Shown here: positions 22,384 to 32,799 of the stretch, piece by piece
Position numbering within the stretch: position 1 is the first letter of the stretch
Layout: every line of letters begins with the position of its first letter
DNA from: Trichobilharzia szidati
Lineage: Eukaryota; Platyhelminthes; Trematoda; Strigeidida; Schistosomatidae
Assembly: GCA_944472155.2 (NCBI GenBank)
Contig: OX235273.1
Location: forward strand, 107,530,582 to 107,594,581
Direction of reading: 5' to 3'
Length of the DNA stretch: 64,000 nt
The notes under the pieces: model-generated
Seen by the model: only the letters and a program-made list of their open reading frames with translations
What the model was told of the DNA's origin: nothing
Databases searched by the model: none
Translations under genes and position numbers: made by a program

Positions 22384-23170
22384 CCCACTATCCTGTTTTT
22401 TGTTTTATTTTACATTCTAGTATAGCTAACGTACTCCATTCATTTTCTAACTCAAAAATGAATTGGTTTCCATGCACTACTGAGTTTATATTGTGTGAAA
22501 TTAATTTAAAAAAAGAAAAATTATTCAAGTTAAACGGAGGGAGGGAACAAGTTAATCATCTAATCTTTGTTCATCGAGTCAACAAAACAAAAACACATAA
22601 AATGGAGGAATTGATACAATGCCGATACGGGATTTACACAACAAAAAATCACAATGAAAACAGCTTGGATTAAGACTATATGATTATCAGTAATAAGTTG
22701 TCCTGGTAACTATTTCACTTTTACAATATTTACTCATGTAATATGAAATTATCTAATCTTCTAATATCATCCTATCTAACCTCAACATAAAACTGGAGAA
22801 ATTTAATGAAGGAAGGAAAACCTATCCAAATGAATTACAAAATAATGAGTAAAAATCAGCTGATTATTGATTTTTTTTTCTTAGTTATTTAACTACGTAG
22901 TAGTTATAGTGTTTTATTATTTTGAAATAATGTTATTTCCTCTCTCTCAGCATACAAATGCACGTTACCATGGTAACCTATATACTTGAATATTAAAATT
23001 GATTGATTATCCTGACAGAAGGAGAAAAGTAGAAACAACGTTTAGAAAAATACGTAACAATAAACAACAACCACACTATGCTCCTGTTTCCTACCACCTA
23101 GTGAAATGTTTGCCTGTTAGAGCTCTCTGTCAGCTGGTAGAGCATATTGACTAATTCGATTATATCTGGG
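22384..23170. other. intronic sequence, nothing recognised
   Basis: AT-rich. A 71-codon ORF at 22458-22673 has no recognisable motif. Confidence 0.35.
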
Positions 23171-23179
23171 AAGTTGCAT

Positions 23180-23292
23180 GAGTCCAAATGGAGTGTATTA
23201 CTCAAAGAATCTCAGGACGGATTCATAAGGCCTTTGTGGCATTCACCAAATTATATCACCTTTGGTTGGCATAGACATGACATTCGGCTATG
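23180..23292 (+). mobile_element. LINE family 2, left part of an interrupted copy
   Basis: ATCTCAGGACGGATTCATAA through GACATGACATTCGGCTAT matches 37618-37705, the (AF)ANLHHLWRRHDIRL-like coding block. The family sequence stops here and resumes at about 24297. Confidence 0.65.
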
Positions 23293-23911
23293 CGCGAAAC
23301 GTGTTTTATAGTATCTGTGACCATGGGGTTTTGAGCTTGTTTAAGCCTAATAGCGGCCAGCTAGGCTGTCTTGCTTATAAGCTAAAAATCCTATAGTAAA
23401 CACAGCATAAACTATATAGACGATATGAGCGTGAGTCAAATGGTTCTCATTGCTCACTTATATGACTGTGTATGGTTTTCTATAGTCTTGGCAGACGTAT
23501 AGAAGCTATTTGCATGCTTAAATTGGTTGGCAGGGATAACGATTTCATTGAATTTGGTGGCTGCTGGCTTCGTTTTTTTTGGGGCCTATTGTCACTACAG
23601 CGTGGCTATGCGTGCTACTTTTGCATATAATAATACGTTTGGCTGGTCTTGTATGCGAGATGAATTCTATTGGGCTTATCTATGTAGTACATAAGTGATT
23701 GATGCGATCAATGATCGGCGTAACAATGCTTACCTGTGCATTACTTTGTATAATAACGGTGTGAATGGTCCACCGAGGGAGACGGCTCTCGAGTGGTTGC
23801 GCCACAGGATGATCCTGCCTGCAGGTCTCGTCTCTCAAGATGCAGGGATGGGTGTGTTTGGTTCTCCTGAAAACCAATACCCAGTCAATGGGTGTATCAT
23901 TGTGTGAAAAA
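23293..23911 (+). other. probable rDNA 5' external transcribed spacer
   Basis: The sequence directly precedes, and is collinear with, an 18S start. It is relatively GC-rich near its end (GGAGACGGCTCTCGAGTGG; GGTCTCGTCTCTCAAGATG) and unlike the neighbouring repeats. Assignment as ETS or spacer is by position only. It begins where LINE family 2 breaks off. Confidence 0.5.
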
Positions 23912-24296
23912 ACTGGTTGATCCTGCCAGTAGTCATATGCCTGTCTCAGAGATTAAGCCATGCATTTCTAAGTACATACCTTGAAACGGTGAAACCGCGA
24001 ATGGCTCATTAAATTTAAAATACTACATGATAACTGTAGTAATTCTAGAGCTAATACATGCAATTATGCCCTGACCCTCAAGGGAACGGGTGCATTTATT
24101 AGAACAGAACCAACCGGGGGCAGTTTTGGCTGTCTCTGTTGAATTCTGTGATGACTCTGGATAACTTTAATGATCACAGTCGGCCTTGTGTCGGCGACGG
24201 ATCTTTCAAATGTCTGCCCTATCAATTTGTTGGTAGGTGATCTGCCTACCATGATAATAACGGGTAACGGGGAATCAGGGTTCGATTCCGGAGAGA
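23912..24296 (+). pseudogene. truncated 18S rRNA, first ~385 bases
   Basis: It begins AACTGGTTGATCCTGCCAGT and follows 18S rRNA through TAAGCCATGCATTTCTAAGT, GTGAAACCGCGAATGGCTCA, TCTAGAGCTAATACATGCAA and ACGGGGAATCAGGGTTCGAT. It stops abruptly after TTCCGGAGAG. It contains a deletion after CTCATTAAAT and many substitutions in conserved stretches, so it is a non-functional rDNA fragment. Orientation and start are certain; functional rDNA would continue for about 1.6 kb more. Confidence 0.93.
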
Positions 24297-24785
24297 AAGT
24301 GAAAAGACGTATGTCCTGGGGAGCGGTTCGCTGTATTCTCATTTATGACTGTGAGTGAGACATGGCTGTTGAAAGTGTAATATATGAAAAGGCTAGCTAT
24401 CTTTGACCACAGAGATTTGCTTTATATCTCGTGTTAAGTGGAATACTATGGCATAGAGTATTAGGTGAGGAAAGGTCAGTCGATAAGGTTGTGACGCTAC
24501 ACCGATTTAGGTGGCTAGAACACATGTTGAGCATGCCAGCCCGCTGCCTTCCACGACAGGAAATATTAACCGACATAAGATTAGCTTTGGAAAGAGTTTA
24601 GGGTGGTTATATCGAAATGTATCATAAGTCGACCAATTTTCTGTCTGTTGGTCTGAGCCACATAGGGAGGTACTAAGAAACAATGACTTGAATTTTTCGG
24701 CAATATGACTAAAAATCGTTAACAGTGGCGTAGAAGCATTCACTCTTTGTGATCGTCCATATCCACCAAGCCGTCATTTTTTTCT
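24297..24785 (+). mobile_element. LINE family 2, right part of the interrupted copy
   Basis: It resumes with RRMSWGAVRCILIYDC (compare the ...YGCETW block of LINE C-termini) and DKVVTLHRFRWLEHMLSMPA, as in the copy at 37.6-38.1 kb. The coding frame is broken. Confidence 0.7.
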
Positions 24786-24829
24786 CTATATGGCTACTCT
24801 TCCTCGCTGACATTTCTACTTGATGTTAT

Positions 24830-25060
24830 TTCTTTACGTCCCCAGTGGAACATAGGGCTTCAAGCTACAGGTTTAAAGTTTTCGTAGCAATGGTATTTAA
24901 TTTCACGGGATGGAGTTACTAGCCCCATGCCCAACCTTCCCTCTTTACCGGTCTTATTACAGGCTTAACGAGGTAATGGAATGAGTCAGTGGGCAGGAAT
25001 TGAACCCAAAAAGCTTGAAGTGCCCAATGTTCCACCGGGAACGTAAAAGAATAGAAAAAA
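24830..25060 (-). repeat. SINE A, minus copy joined to an inverted tail
   Basis: The minus strand shows the tail complement (CCCCAGTGGAACATAGGG), body and B box (GGTTCAATTCCTG). At about 25010 a plus-strand SINE tail (AAAAGCTTGAAGTGCCCAAT, GGGAACGTAAAAGAATAG) follows directly, giving an inverted composite. Confidence 0.65.
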
Positions 25061-25350
25061 TGTTCTCGTGGAGAAGTTGACCACCCACATTTTGTTCTAT
25101 CAAGGGTTAATGTTAGGCTTGAATGATAATTTCAAAGCAACTTATTAAGCCGTGTGTATGTATTAATATAACTTGAATATTCCCATAATTTATTCAGAAC
25201 AAAAATAGTTAGAGCGAACAACTGTTTTCAGTAATTTCTTCTTCAAGTTCTACAATTATAAATCCATTAATTTAAGCCAGTAAAGGTAAATTAGAATCAT
25301 ATCAGAAGTGTATTGTGGAACAAGTATAAGATGGGATGGAACAATAGTCA
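25061..25350. other. intronic sequence, nothing recognised
   Basis: AT-rich, no repeat signature. Confidence 0.35.
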
Positions 25351-25351
25351 G

Positions 25352-25625
25352 TTATTTTCAAGTATTGGTTTTGTAGGGATTTTGTTTTGATTGGTTGGAG
25401 GATTTCATCATGAGCTGACATCAGTTAGAGTACCATTCGAAAACCTGCAAAAGAGTACTGGACAGGTGTTTCCTCTGTCCTAGTTTGCGACTCTTCAGCA
25501 GTACACACCTATCTTGAGGTTTCGAACCCAGGACCTTCCATTTACAAGGCTAGCGAGCTCGTAGACCATTAAGCCACTAGGATCCGATCCAATGGCCCAT
25601 GAATTCTAACTTCTGCCAATATATA
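25352..25625 (-). mobile_element. SINE B copy with hammerhead-like module
   Basis: Minus strand: a tRNA-like head (B box GGTTCGAAACC, A-box region TGGCTTAATGG), stem I GUACUG/CAGUAC, core CUGAAGA intact, stem II GUC...GAC, then an AGAG insertion before GAAA, GUC, and the SINE B tail (GATGAAATCCTCC, ...AAAACCAATACTTGAA). The insertion probably prevents folding. Confidence 0.75.
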
Positions 25626-25734
25626 TATATAAATTTTTTTATTATAGCTTGACTCCACACAGTATTTTTGATACAATTATAGAATTTTCAGCATGTGATA
25701 CTGGTAGCCAAAATTTATCAGGCCGACCATTGAT

Positions 25735-25825
25735 ATCAGGTGTGCGTCGGCCAAGGATCGAACCCCGCACCATGTTCATGGTTGGCGAGCGTCTAAACCG
25801 TTGTGCCACCGACTCACAATAAAGG
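25735..25825 (-). repeat. SINE A head fragment
   Basis: GTGCGTCGGCCAAGGATCGA and CCATGTTCATGGTTGGCGAG: the tRNA-like part only, minus strand. Confidence 0.55.
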
Positions 25826-27170
25826 GAGGACCGTGAGGCCTCCCCACTGACAAAAACTACACGCTCGAGCGCACCCGATTAGGGTCTGTCGCGAGTTTCA
25901 ACCCACCGAGGTGCAGTGGTGAGCCTCCACCCCGGGTCAGAGTATTCTTGATCACCCTGAACACGGCGTCAGGTACATATATAGTCAACAAAAGTACAGG
26001 TTTCGAGGGTGAGTGTAATCAGTTGTGTGTGAGACAATATGAATACTACGGAAAATAAACCAGCAAATATAGTAGACTAGACGTAAGTTCAAGGGTGGAA
26101 ATAACGACAGTAGTAATGATGGTGAAGTAATAACGATGATGTGGTGTAAACTTAAAAGTACTATTCGTGAACGATTATCAAATAAATAATGAGTGCAGTG
26201 AAGTGAAATGAACAGGATTTTGTCAATGTGATAAAAAGTTAGAAAAGCATTACTTAAGCGCCTAAGGTCACAGAAATCATAAAAAAGGTCATGAAGTCGT
26301 AAAAGCTCAGAAATATAAGATTATGAGCAGCAATAAATAATGCTCAAATGTCATCCACCTTATTAAAATACTCTATCACCACTATGCGTTATAAATTGAA
26401 TAAACCTATCTATCTAATATATGGAATTGTGATCATCTCCTAACTACACTATTAGAATATCAATTAGATTAACGATCAAACTGCCAACAATGGGAAAGCA
26501 CAACCAAAGCAAATCACACATAAACACACAGCACACACACACGCACGTCGTATTCACACAATATTTCTAGTAATCAATTCTGTGGGAATGAATCCTAACT
26601 CTCAAAACAGTTACACTCTCACTGTCAGATAGTTGTGAGGTTGGCGACAGTTTCAAGGCTGCTGATTTTGTCAAACAGCAACACACACACACATGCACAC
26701 ACTTCTAACAGTCAGCTGCCTCTTTAATAAACAGAATAAAATACAATACACTTCAAAGTTTGCAATATTTCATTTTCTGTGATACTGGAAATAGAGTGCG
26801 AATGGAAATATTATTAATCTTAAAAGAGGTTAGCATCTAAATCCTACTGTGGTGTGTGCTACTGATAAGATTTATCAGTAGTATGTATATATATAAAGAG
26901 ATGCTCATCGACATGGAAAACATCAAATAGCTGGGGGACAGATTTAATGTCAGACAAGTTAAATGATACAGAGTTGCGGAGATACATGGGAAACGTGAAA
27001 GGGGCACAAGGAAACACATACACTATCAAGTAAGGCCAGAAGAAGGACAACACGGAAGACCTGTAGAAATGGTACATTAAAGATAAGGTGTACATTATTT
27101 TGCTATATATATATATATATCATGAAATCCATCATATGGATGAGCATCGGATAAACGTCTTTTCTTTTCT
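25826..27170. other. intronic sequence with minor repeats
   Basis: A PLE terminal scrap lies near 26318-26400 (GATTATGAGCAGCAATAAAT), CA/CACA tracts at 26520-26550 and 26680-26700, an (AT)n run at 27102-27120, and the inverted match to 478-520 at 26858-26890. No coding signal. Confidence 0.4.
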
Positions 27171-27225
27171 CTGCCTTTCGAGTGGGACAATAGGCTTCAA
27201 GCCTCAGATTTAAAGTTTCAATAAT
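27171..27225 (-). repeat. SINE A tail fragment
   Basis: CTTTCGAGTGGGACAATAGG and GCTTCAAGCCTCAGATTTAA, the minus-strand SINE A tail, ends where the LINE copy begins. Confidence 0.5.
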
Positions 27226-27234
27226 GATAGTATT

Positions 27235-28378
27235 ATTCAAAGTCAACTTCATCGACTTTGAAAAGGCCTTCGACAGCGTCGATCGAGAGGTGATTTGGCA
27301 ACTACTTCGCTACTACGGGGTGCCGCCGACAATTATACATCTCATCCAACAGTTGTATGACAACGCTGCATGCCAAGTAATCCACAACGGGAAGCTCACG
27401 GAATCCTTCGAAGTGAAGACAGGAGTAAAACAGGGTTGCCTACTATCGCCTATGATTTTCCTGATTGCAGTAGATTGGATGATGCGACAAACAGCGGGCA
27501 ATGAGGAAACAGGCATAAAATGGACTCACACAAAGAACTTGGAGGATCTGGACTTCGCCGATGATATATGTCTGATTTCCCACAAACTGGAAGATATGCA
27601 AGCGAAAAGCAACAAGTTGGCAGAGGAAGCATCAAAGATAGGACTTCAGGTGAACATAGAGAAAAGACGGATAGGTGATGAAGATTCCTGGCCAACACCA
27701 CCAACAGCAACAACAACAGACAACAATAAGCATAAATGGGAGGAACCTGAAAGAAGCTACCTCCTTTACCTACCTGGGAAGCATCGTTTCAACTACAGGT
27801 GGACGGAAGTGGTGAGGATATCAAAGCAAAAATCGGGAAAGCAAGAAAAGCTTTCATTTCTCTCAAGTCTGTGTGGAGGTCAACAGCACTCAGCATCAAA
27901 AATAGGATCCGGATTTTCAACTCCAATGTGAAGTCAGTACTACTATACGGATCAGAGACTTGGCGTGTCACAAAGAGCACCTCAAACAAGCTACAGACCT
28001 TCATTAACAGATGTCTTCGCTCAATACTCAAGATCAAATGGCTGGAAAGGATCAGCAACAAAGATCTCTGGGAGCGAACCAACCCAGCAGGAACCGATTG
28101 TGAAACAAATAGGCAGGAAGAAATGGAGATGGATTGGCCACACTCTGAGGAAACCATCAAGTGACATCACTAGACAAGCCCTCGAGTGGAACCCGAAAGG
28201 GAAGCGACGAGTTGGTCGTGCAAGGGTGACCTGGAGGAGATCATGCGAAGAAGAGATGAAAGCATGTGGGCAGACCTGGAGCCAGGTGAAAACTCTAGCA
28301 GAGAACCGAACGCAATGGAGACACATGGTTGAAGCCCTATGTTCGTCTAGGAATTAAAGGAAATAATAATAATAATAG
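27235..28378 (+). mobile_element. LINE family 1, best-preserved RT fragment
   Basis: The plus-strand frame reads FIDFEKAFDSVDREVIWQLL, RYYGVPPTIIHLIQQLYDNA, VKTGVKQGCLLSPMIFLIAV, LEDLDFADDICLISHKLEDM (catalytic FADD) and GLQVNIEK. Then, over two frameshifts, GKARKAFISLKSVWRSTALS, NKLQTFINRCLRSILKI, CRRKW-type RKKWRWIGHTLRKPSSDIT, QALEWNPKGKRRVGRARVTW and VEALCSSRN. The end CCCTATGTTCGTCTAGG is followed by AATAATAAT. It is 5'-truncated in the RT palm and lacks endonuclease. Confidence 0.88.
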
Positions 28379-28379
28379 T

Positions 28380-28555
28380 ATTGTTTCCTCTACAGAGTTT
28401 CAGTTGCTGGCCTCACGCCTCCCCACTGAAATTCCGTGTCTACTGGATTTACTATTTGTTAAGCAAGGTGTAGGCGTGCATCGGCCGAGAATTGAACCTA
28501 AGCGACGTGTGTGTTTGGCAAGCATACTACTCTTGAACCACCGACTCACATCAGG
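28380..28555 (-). repeat. SINE A, diverged head and body
   Basis: GGCGTGCATCGGCCGAGAAT and GAACCACCGACTCAC on the minus strand, the SINE A/tRNA-like head. Body weakly conserved. Confidence 0.5.
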
Positions 28556-28722
28556 GAAATATACTAGCTGACGATTCTTGAGTATCACTGTTTTATGGTG
28601 TTTATTTGTATACGCAATAAATCTGGAACAGCAAAGACGGGACTGCCTAACCTAATGTATGTTAGTGAACCATAATCATAGTGCCGGTAATCACCACTTA
28701 AATCACAAATGTTACTTGAGCG

Positions 28723-29005
28723 TGTGGTGAGAGATGGTTGCTAGCCTAATTGGTTGACAGTAATTGAGGTCAATGTTATTCATGTGAAAACAAGGTCAAG
28801 ATGGATAGGCGGGTACAGTTAACATATAGATGAACTGACACAGCCACAAGAGATGCAAAGTTAACTTTGTGTGAGAAACAACCAATCAACAGACTGTATT
28901 TTCTACTAACATTAACCTACAATAATGTACATCAAAATCTATAAATATGTGTTGATTTTCCGTAATAATCGTTCTGTTGCCTGGCCCTTGTCTTCTGTTG
29001 TTACA
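28723..29005 (+). mobile_element. second LTR copy (Gypsy type)
   Basis: TGTGGTGAGAGATGG to TTCTGTTGTTACA, 283 bases, about 60 bases shorter than the copy at 12539. It contains TCTATAAATA. No target-site duplication is visible: the right side runs straight into PLE terminal sequence. Confidence 0.7.
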
Positions 29006-29185
29006 ATATTAACTGATGACCACGTTTTGAGGACAATCTATTGCTGCTCATAATCATATCAAGACACTACTCACACAACTTTTTTCCTTCATTTATACAC
29101 ATGTGTGGAATTGACTAGAAATTTGAATAAAAATCAATATGAGATAATGTATATTCAGAAATAATAATATATATATATAGCAAAC
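29006..29185 (+). repeat. PLE terminal fragment, group 2
   Basis: It matches 21690-21850: ATATTAACTGATGACCACG, GCTCATAATCATATCAAG, AATTTGAATAAAAATCAAT, ending in an (AT) run. Confidence 0.65.
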
Positions 29186-29690
29186 ATTCATGAACGCATC
29201 ATGACCTTGAAACGCTCAGTTAGAGCAAGGTAGTGAAACTAGGTATATAATGCTATATGCAAAAAAGTGTGTTGAACGAAGGGCTAAGGATAGAGCAGAC
29301 TTTGCTTAAGGAAAGATTGAGGTTATGGTTGTGTTTTGGACTAAAATTTACTTTTTAGGGCAATTTCTCTTTCCAAGGTCACTAGTGCCTTCATACTTGT
29401 TGGGTGTTCATCAAAATAACTGTAAAACTTAAATCTCAAAATCTACCCAAATTTCGATCAAGTGGGCCAGTTGACGACTAACAGTAAACGACATGTTGGT
29501 AAGTCATTCAAAATACATAGGATTATGCGTAAACTGATATTTGGACACATCTGCTCGAATGTATTTGATTAGCCTAGCAACACGCCGTTTACTTTCAGTC
29601 TCAGTTGACAATATTTAATGCAAGATGATGTGATTATCTTGATGTAATCCACCTTGTTATTCCAAAAATAAACAATACATGAAAATAGAA
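29186..29690. other. intronic sequence
   Basis: A weak relative of the TTAGG-type repeat family is visible at 29280-29430. Otherwise nothing. Confidence 0.35.
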
Positions 29691-29744
29691 GTCATTAAAA
29701 TGGTGGGGAAGTGGGGGGTGTAGAAAACACACACAAATATCTAC

Positions 29745-29841
29745 CTTTAACTGTTGAATTTAATTTCCCAGTACGTGATGATGCTGCTGGTGGCGGTGGT
29801 TTTAAACTCTGTCTTGGTGTCGGTGTCACTTGTTTCTTCAT
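29745..29841 (-). CDS. candidate alternative first exon of filamin (isoform without actin-binding domain)
   Basis: Inside intron 3, an ATG in context CAAAAATGA opens 32 codons, MKKQVTPTPRQSLKPPPPAA then SSRTGKLNSTVK, ending in one G before donor GTAGAT. That phase-1 end fits exon 4 exactly (G|GT CTT GAA), giving ...STVKGLEPHGN. The peptide is basic and Pro/Ser-rich, like a disordered leader. Known precedent: fly filamin has a short isoform that lacks the actin-binding domain. The frame stays open upstream to a TAA at 29970-29968, so the exon may begin earlier. It could instead be a hinge cassette, but no good phase-1 acceptor is visible. No transcript evidence was available. Confidence 0.45.
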
Positions 29842-29903
29842 TTTTGAACCAAAAAAGAATAGATAACATGAAAAAGTTTGTCTACTCAAGGCATATATCA
29901 CAC

Positions 29904-30131
29904 CTAATCCTTGACGATTTGTATCAATAGAGTTAAGCTCTGCCCAATGTTGTTTTGTATCTTCAAATTACTGTTATTATTGTTGTTGTTGTTTTTCTTG
30001 TTATAATCCGAGGCGTTTTGTTCAATGTTCACTAATGGCGTGGAAATTGATTCTACTGAAGGTAATATTGCAGCAGCTAGTAAAGCGTGATCCACATCGA
30101 CTTCAATTAAATATTGAAATCCTGTCGCCAT
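29904..30131 (-). CDS. unrecognised 75-codon ORF just upstream of the alternative exon
   Basis: The ORF starts MATGFQYLIEVDVDHALLAA and continues through a hydrophobic/acidic stretch into an Asn run encoded by an AAC/AAT repeat (about 29970-29995), then loses frame. In another frame, directly after the Asn tract, FEDTKQHWAELNSIDTNRQG reads on without a stop into the proposed filamin leader. A one-base length change in the A-rich/AAC tract would therefore fuse both into a leader of about 145 residues. It may be a real N-terminus with an indel, a separate upstream ORF, or chance. I do not recognise it. Confidence 0.25.
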   Translation of the reverse strand: MATGFQYLIEVDVDHALLAAAILPSVESISTPLVNIEQNASDYNKKNNNNNNNSNLKIQNNIGQSLTLLIQIVKD

Positions 30132-30139
30132 TAGATAAG

Positions 30140-31190
30140 GATCATTCTATTCTTTTCTATACTATACTTTTCTTTTCCAACAATCTTTATTTATCTGCTC
30201 TGTATTTTGGTGATTTTGATTTCAAATAAAACGACCATTAAATTATATACAGTCAGAGTGATTATAATTCCATTGAATCTATTGAATTGTTTGTTTAAAT
30301 TTTTGCGCGATATGCAATAATGTTCAAGGTTTCAATTATTTTTTGTTGAGATATGTGATATTTATTTATTTATTTATGTGTGAATGAGTTTTAAGAGAGA
30401 GACTGTATCGAATGCCTATTTTAATGCCTGATACATGCCTGGCCAATCATGATTGGTTATTGGGATAGTGTTTTTCTATTGGTTAATATTAATGTACTCA
30501 AATTCTTATTGGTTATTTCTGTTGATTAGGGATATTTTTCTTCAGGGATCTGAATCGTAGGAAAATTGTAAATTGGGACTGGTTTGGTGGTTATATGTGG
30601 TTTGATTATTTATGACCTCTCTTGTTATTGTGGTCTATAGCATAAGTACTTACTGAGGAACATAGACGTTGTACTATTTGAGGAGGAAATACCGGTGGCA
30701 GTTATTTATGTTTTTGGTTATAAGATATCCGTTTATTTAATAACAGTAAAAAGTTTGAGCATTGTGGATTAGATCAAATAAAGTATAATTATATTTTAAT
30801 AGTTTACACACAATGATAAGTTTTGTTATTGGTAATATTTCGAGCAAAATTACTGCCCGTGTTCACACCAGTGTTGGAATTGTTTGATTCGTTTATTTTT
30901 AAACATTTTTATCCTTAATTTTTCAACCAATTAGACAGTAGACAGTCAAAGTTGTATATCGTGTAATCCAATGAAATTTGGTCACGTGATTTAGTATCAT
31001 TTTTCTGCTTGTTGATACTCAAAAACAAATGATGTTTGACGGTGAACAAGTAAGCCTTATTTCATACTGTTTAGACAAAGTGTCAGGAAAAGGTGAGCAC
31101 TGGTTTAGTAAAACATGCTTTGTGAATTGTACTCAGAAATTATTAAACAGATTTTATGGCCTTCTATCTCTACGAATCTTCCAGATTATT
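30140..31190. other. intronic sequence, nothing firmly recognised
   Basis: AT-rich. A degraded PLE-type terminus may lie at 30770-30870 (GGTAATATTTCGAGCAAAAT). No exon or RNA gene seen. Confidence 0.35.
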
Positions 31191-31211
31191 TAAGTGTAAC
31201 TCAGTTTCACT

Positions 31212-31838
31212 TTCAAGTACTGGCGGAACGGATGAAGATGTCAATACCAGCCAGCCAGAATCGGAAAGGCAAGATACGCACACCTTCATCAACCTGAAAC
31301 CAGTTTGGAAATCTTCTGCACTCCCCATCTTAAAGAACAAAATTCGGATTCTGTTGAACATAAATGTGAAGTCAGTCAGAAACTTGGCCAGTGTGTCAGC
31401 CACGAAAAGCATTCCCAACAGGCTACTAAAGACCCTTATCAACAGCTGCCACCTTGTCTGGCTCTATACTGAAGATCGAATGGCCGGCCGGCCAGCCAGA
31501 AAGAATTAGCAACAAGAAACTCTAACTGGGAACAAACTAAACACGAACCGATTGCTCAACAAATATGTAGGGGAAAATGAAGACGGATCGGGCATACGTT
31601 AAGGAAACCGTTAACTGACATCGTGCACCAGGCCTTCGAGTGGAACCCCAATGGGAAGCGACGAGTGCAAGGATGACATGGAGGAGATCGTGCGAGCTGG
31701 AGGAGATGAGAGATTATGGACAATCGTGGACCCAGTTGAAGAGGACAACGTCAAATAGAAGAAAGTGGAGATGTGTTTTTGAAGCCCTATGTTCCACTCG
31801 GAACCCAAGGGATCAATAATATGTAATAATAATAATAA
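31212..31838 (+). mobile_element. LINE family 1, 5'-truncated with 15-base target-site duplication
   Basis: TAACTCAGTTTCACT occurs at 31197-31211 and 31839-31853. Between them lies the C-terminal family 1 segment (STGGTDEDV, TFINLKPVWKSSALPILKNK, then the GKWKTDRAYVKETVN-like block) ending in AATAATAATAAT. Frameshifted. Confidence 0.85.
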
Positions 31839-31853
31839 TAACTCAGTTTCACT

Positions 31854-32500
31854 AGAACTTTAATTTTCCTAATTATAATTTACTTTACTTTCGCAGGAAT
31901 CCTAATATGTTCGGTGTGTGGTTCACTTGTGCCAGAAATGAGACAGCGTTACAAAAATGGTCTGCACCGACTGCAAGTTTAAAGTTAGCCAGGAGTGAAA
32001 TGGTTAAGTGTGTTGAGAGTTTCATGTATCTGCTTAGGTTGCAGCAGCCCTAATGGGTTGACTGCTTACGAAATCCCGTAAAGGATACTAAAGGTTTGTG
32101 TGTCATTTGTGAACTTACGTATCCATCAAAGGACATGTGCACTGCTCAGCAGTTTGCTTAGTCCTTTTTGCACAGAAGTGAGACGCAAAGAGGTTAGCTG
32201 TCTTTGGCTATAGGTGCTCGTATTATATCACTCCCGTTAAGTGGTGTTATATGCTGAGTACTATTGAGGCTAAGCTTAGGTTGTTAGTTAAGGAGGTTAG
32301 TCCAGTCACTGACGTCCGTTTTAGGCACAAAAGTAGATACAGACCTTTTGAATGGGGACTGATGGTGACGTGGCTAAAAGTCGCTTTAAGGGACTTAGAC
32401 TCATTCACTTTCTACAATCTCCGAAGGCCAATGAAATTCTTATTATTCTGTACATAATTACTGTTCCTCCTGTAAGTTTAATTTTCCTTTTTTTATCGTT
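31854..32500 (+). mobile_element. LINE family 2, degraded
   Basis: LARSEMVKCVESFMYL at about 31990-32035 and the SCLWL...VLYHSR block at 32190-32260 follow the order of the 37.6-kb copy. Very decayed, with stops throughout. Confidence 0.45.
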
Positions 32501-32515
32501 AACTTTACAGATGCA

Positions 32516-32680
32516 TGGAGGATTTCATCATGAGATGACATCGGTTAGAGAACCACTGGAAAACCTCGGAGTACTGGACAGCTGTTTCCTCTGTCCTAGT
32601 TTGCGACTCTTCATCAGTACACACCCTCCATTCAATCAAACAAAATCCCTACAAAACCAATACTTGAAAATTAATCTGAT
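32516..32680 (-). repeat. SINE B, minus part fused to a plus tail
   Basis: Minus strand: tail (GAGGATTTCATCATGAGATG), hammerhead-like module (core AUGAAGA, AGAG insertion, GAAA). It then switches at about 32630 to the plus-strand tail (AATCAAACAAAATCCCTAC). Inverted composite. Confidence 0.65.
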
Positions 32681-32799
32681 GCTCACTAGTGACTGGCCCT
32701 ATTCAGGCAGTTAACCTGGGGTTCTAGTGGGAAGCCATGACCAGCAGGATACAGCAGGTTGAAGATGAGGCAGTAACTCATCGAAGAAGACATTGCGAA

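Noticed and set aside
23912..24296. Functional 18S rRNA gene
   Set aside because: It stops after about 385 bases, has an internal deletion and substitutions in invariant segments, and sits inside a LINE.
27224..27931. A host gene encoding a 235-residue protein
   Set aside because: It is LINE family 1 reverse transcriptase (FADD box), truncated and frameshifted.
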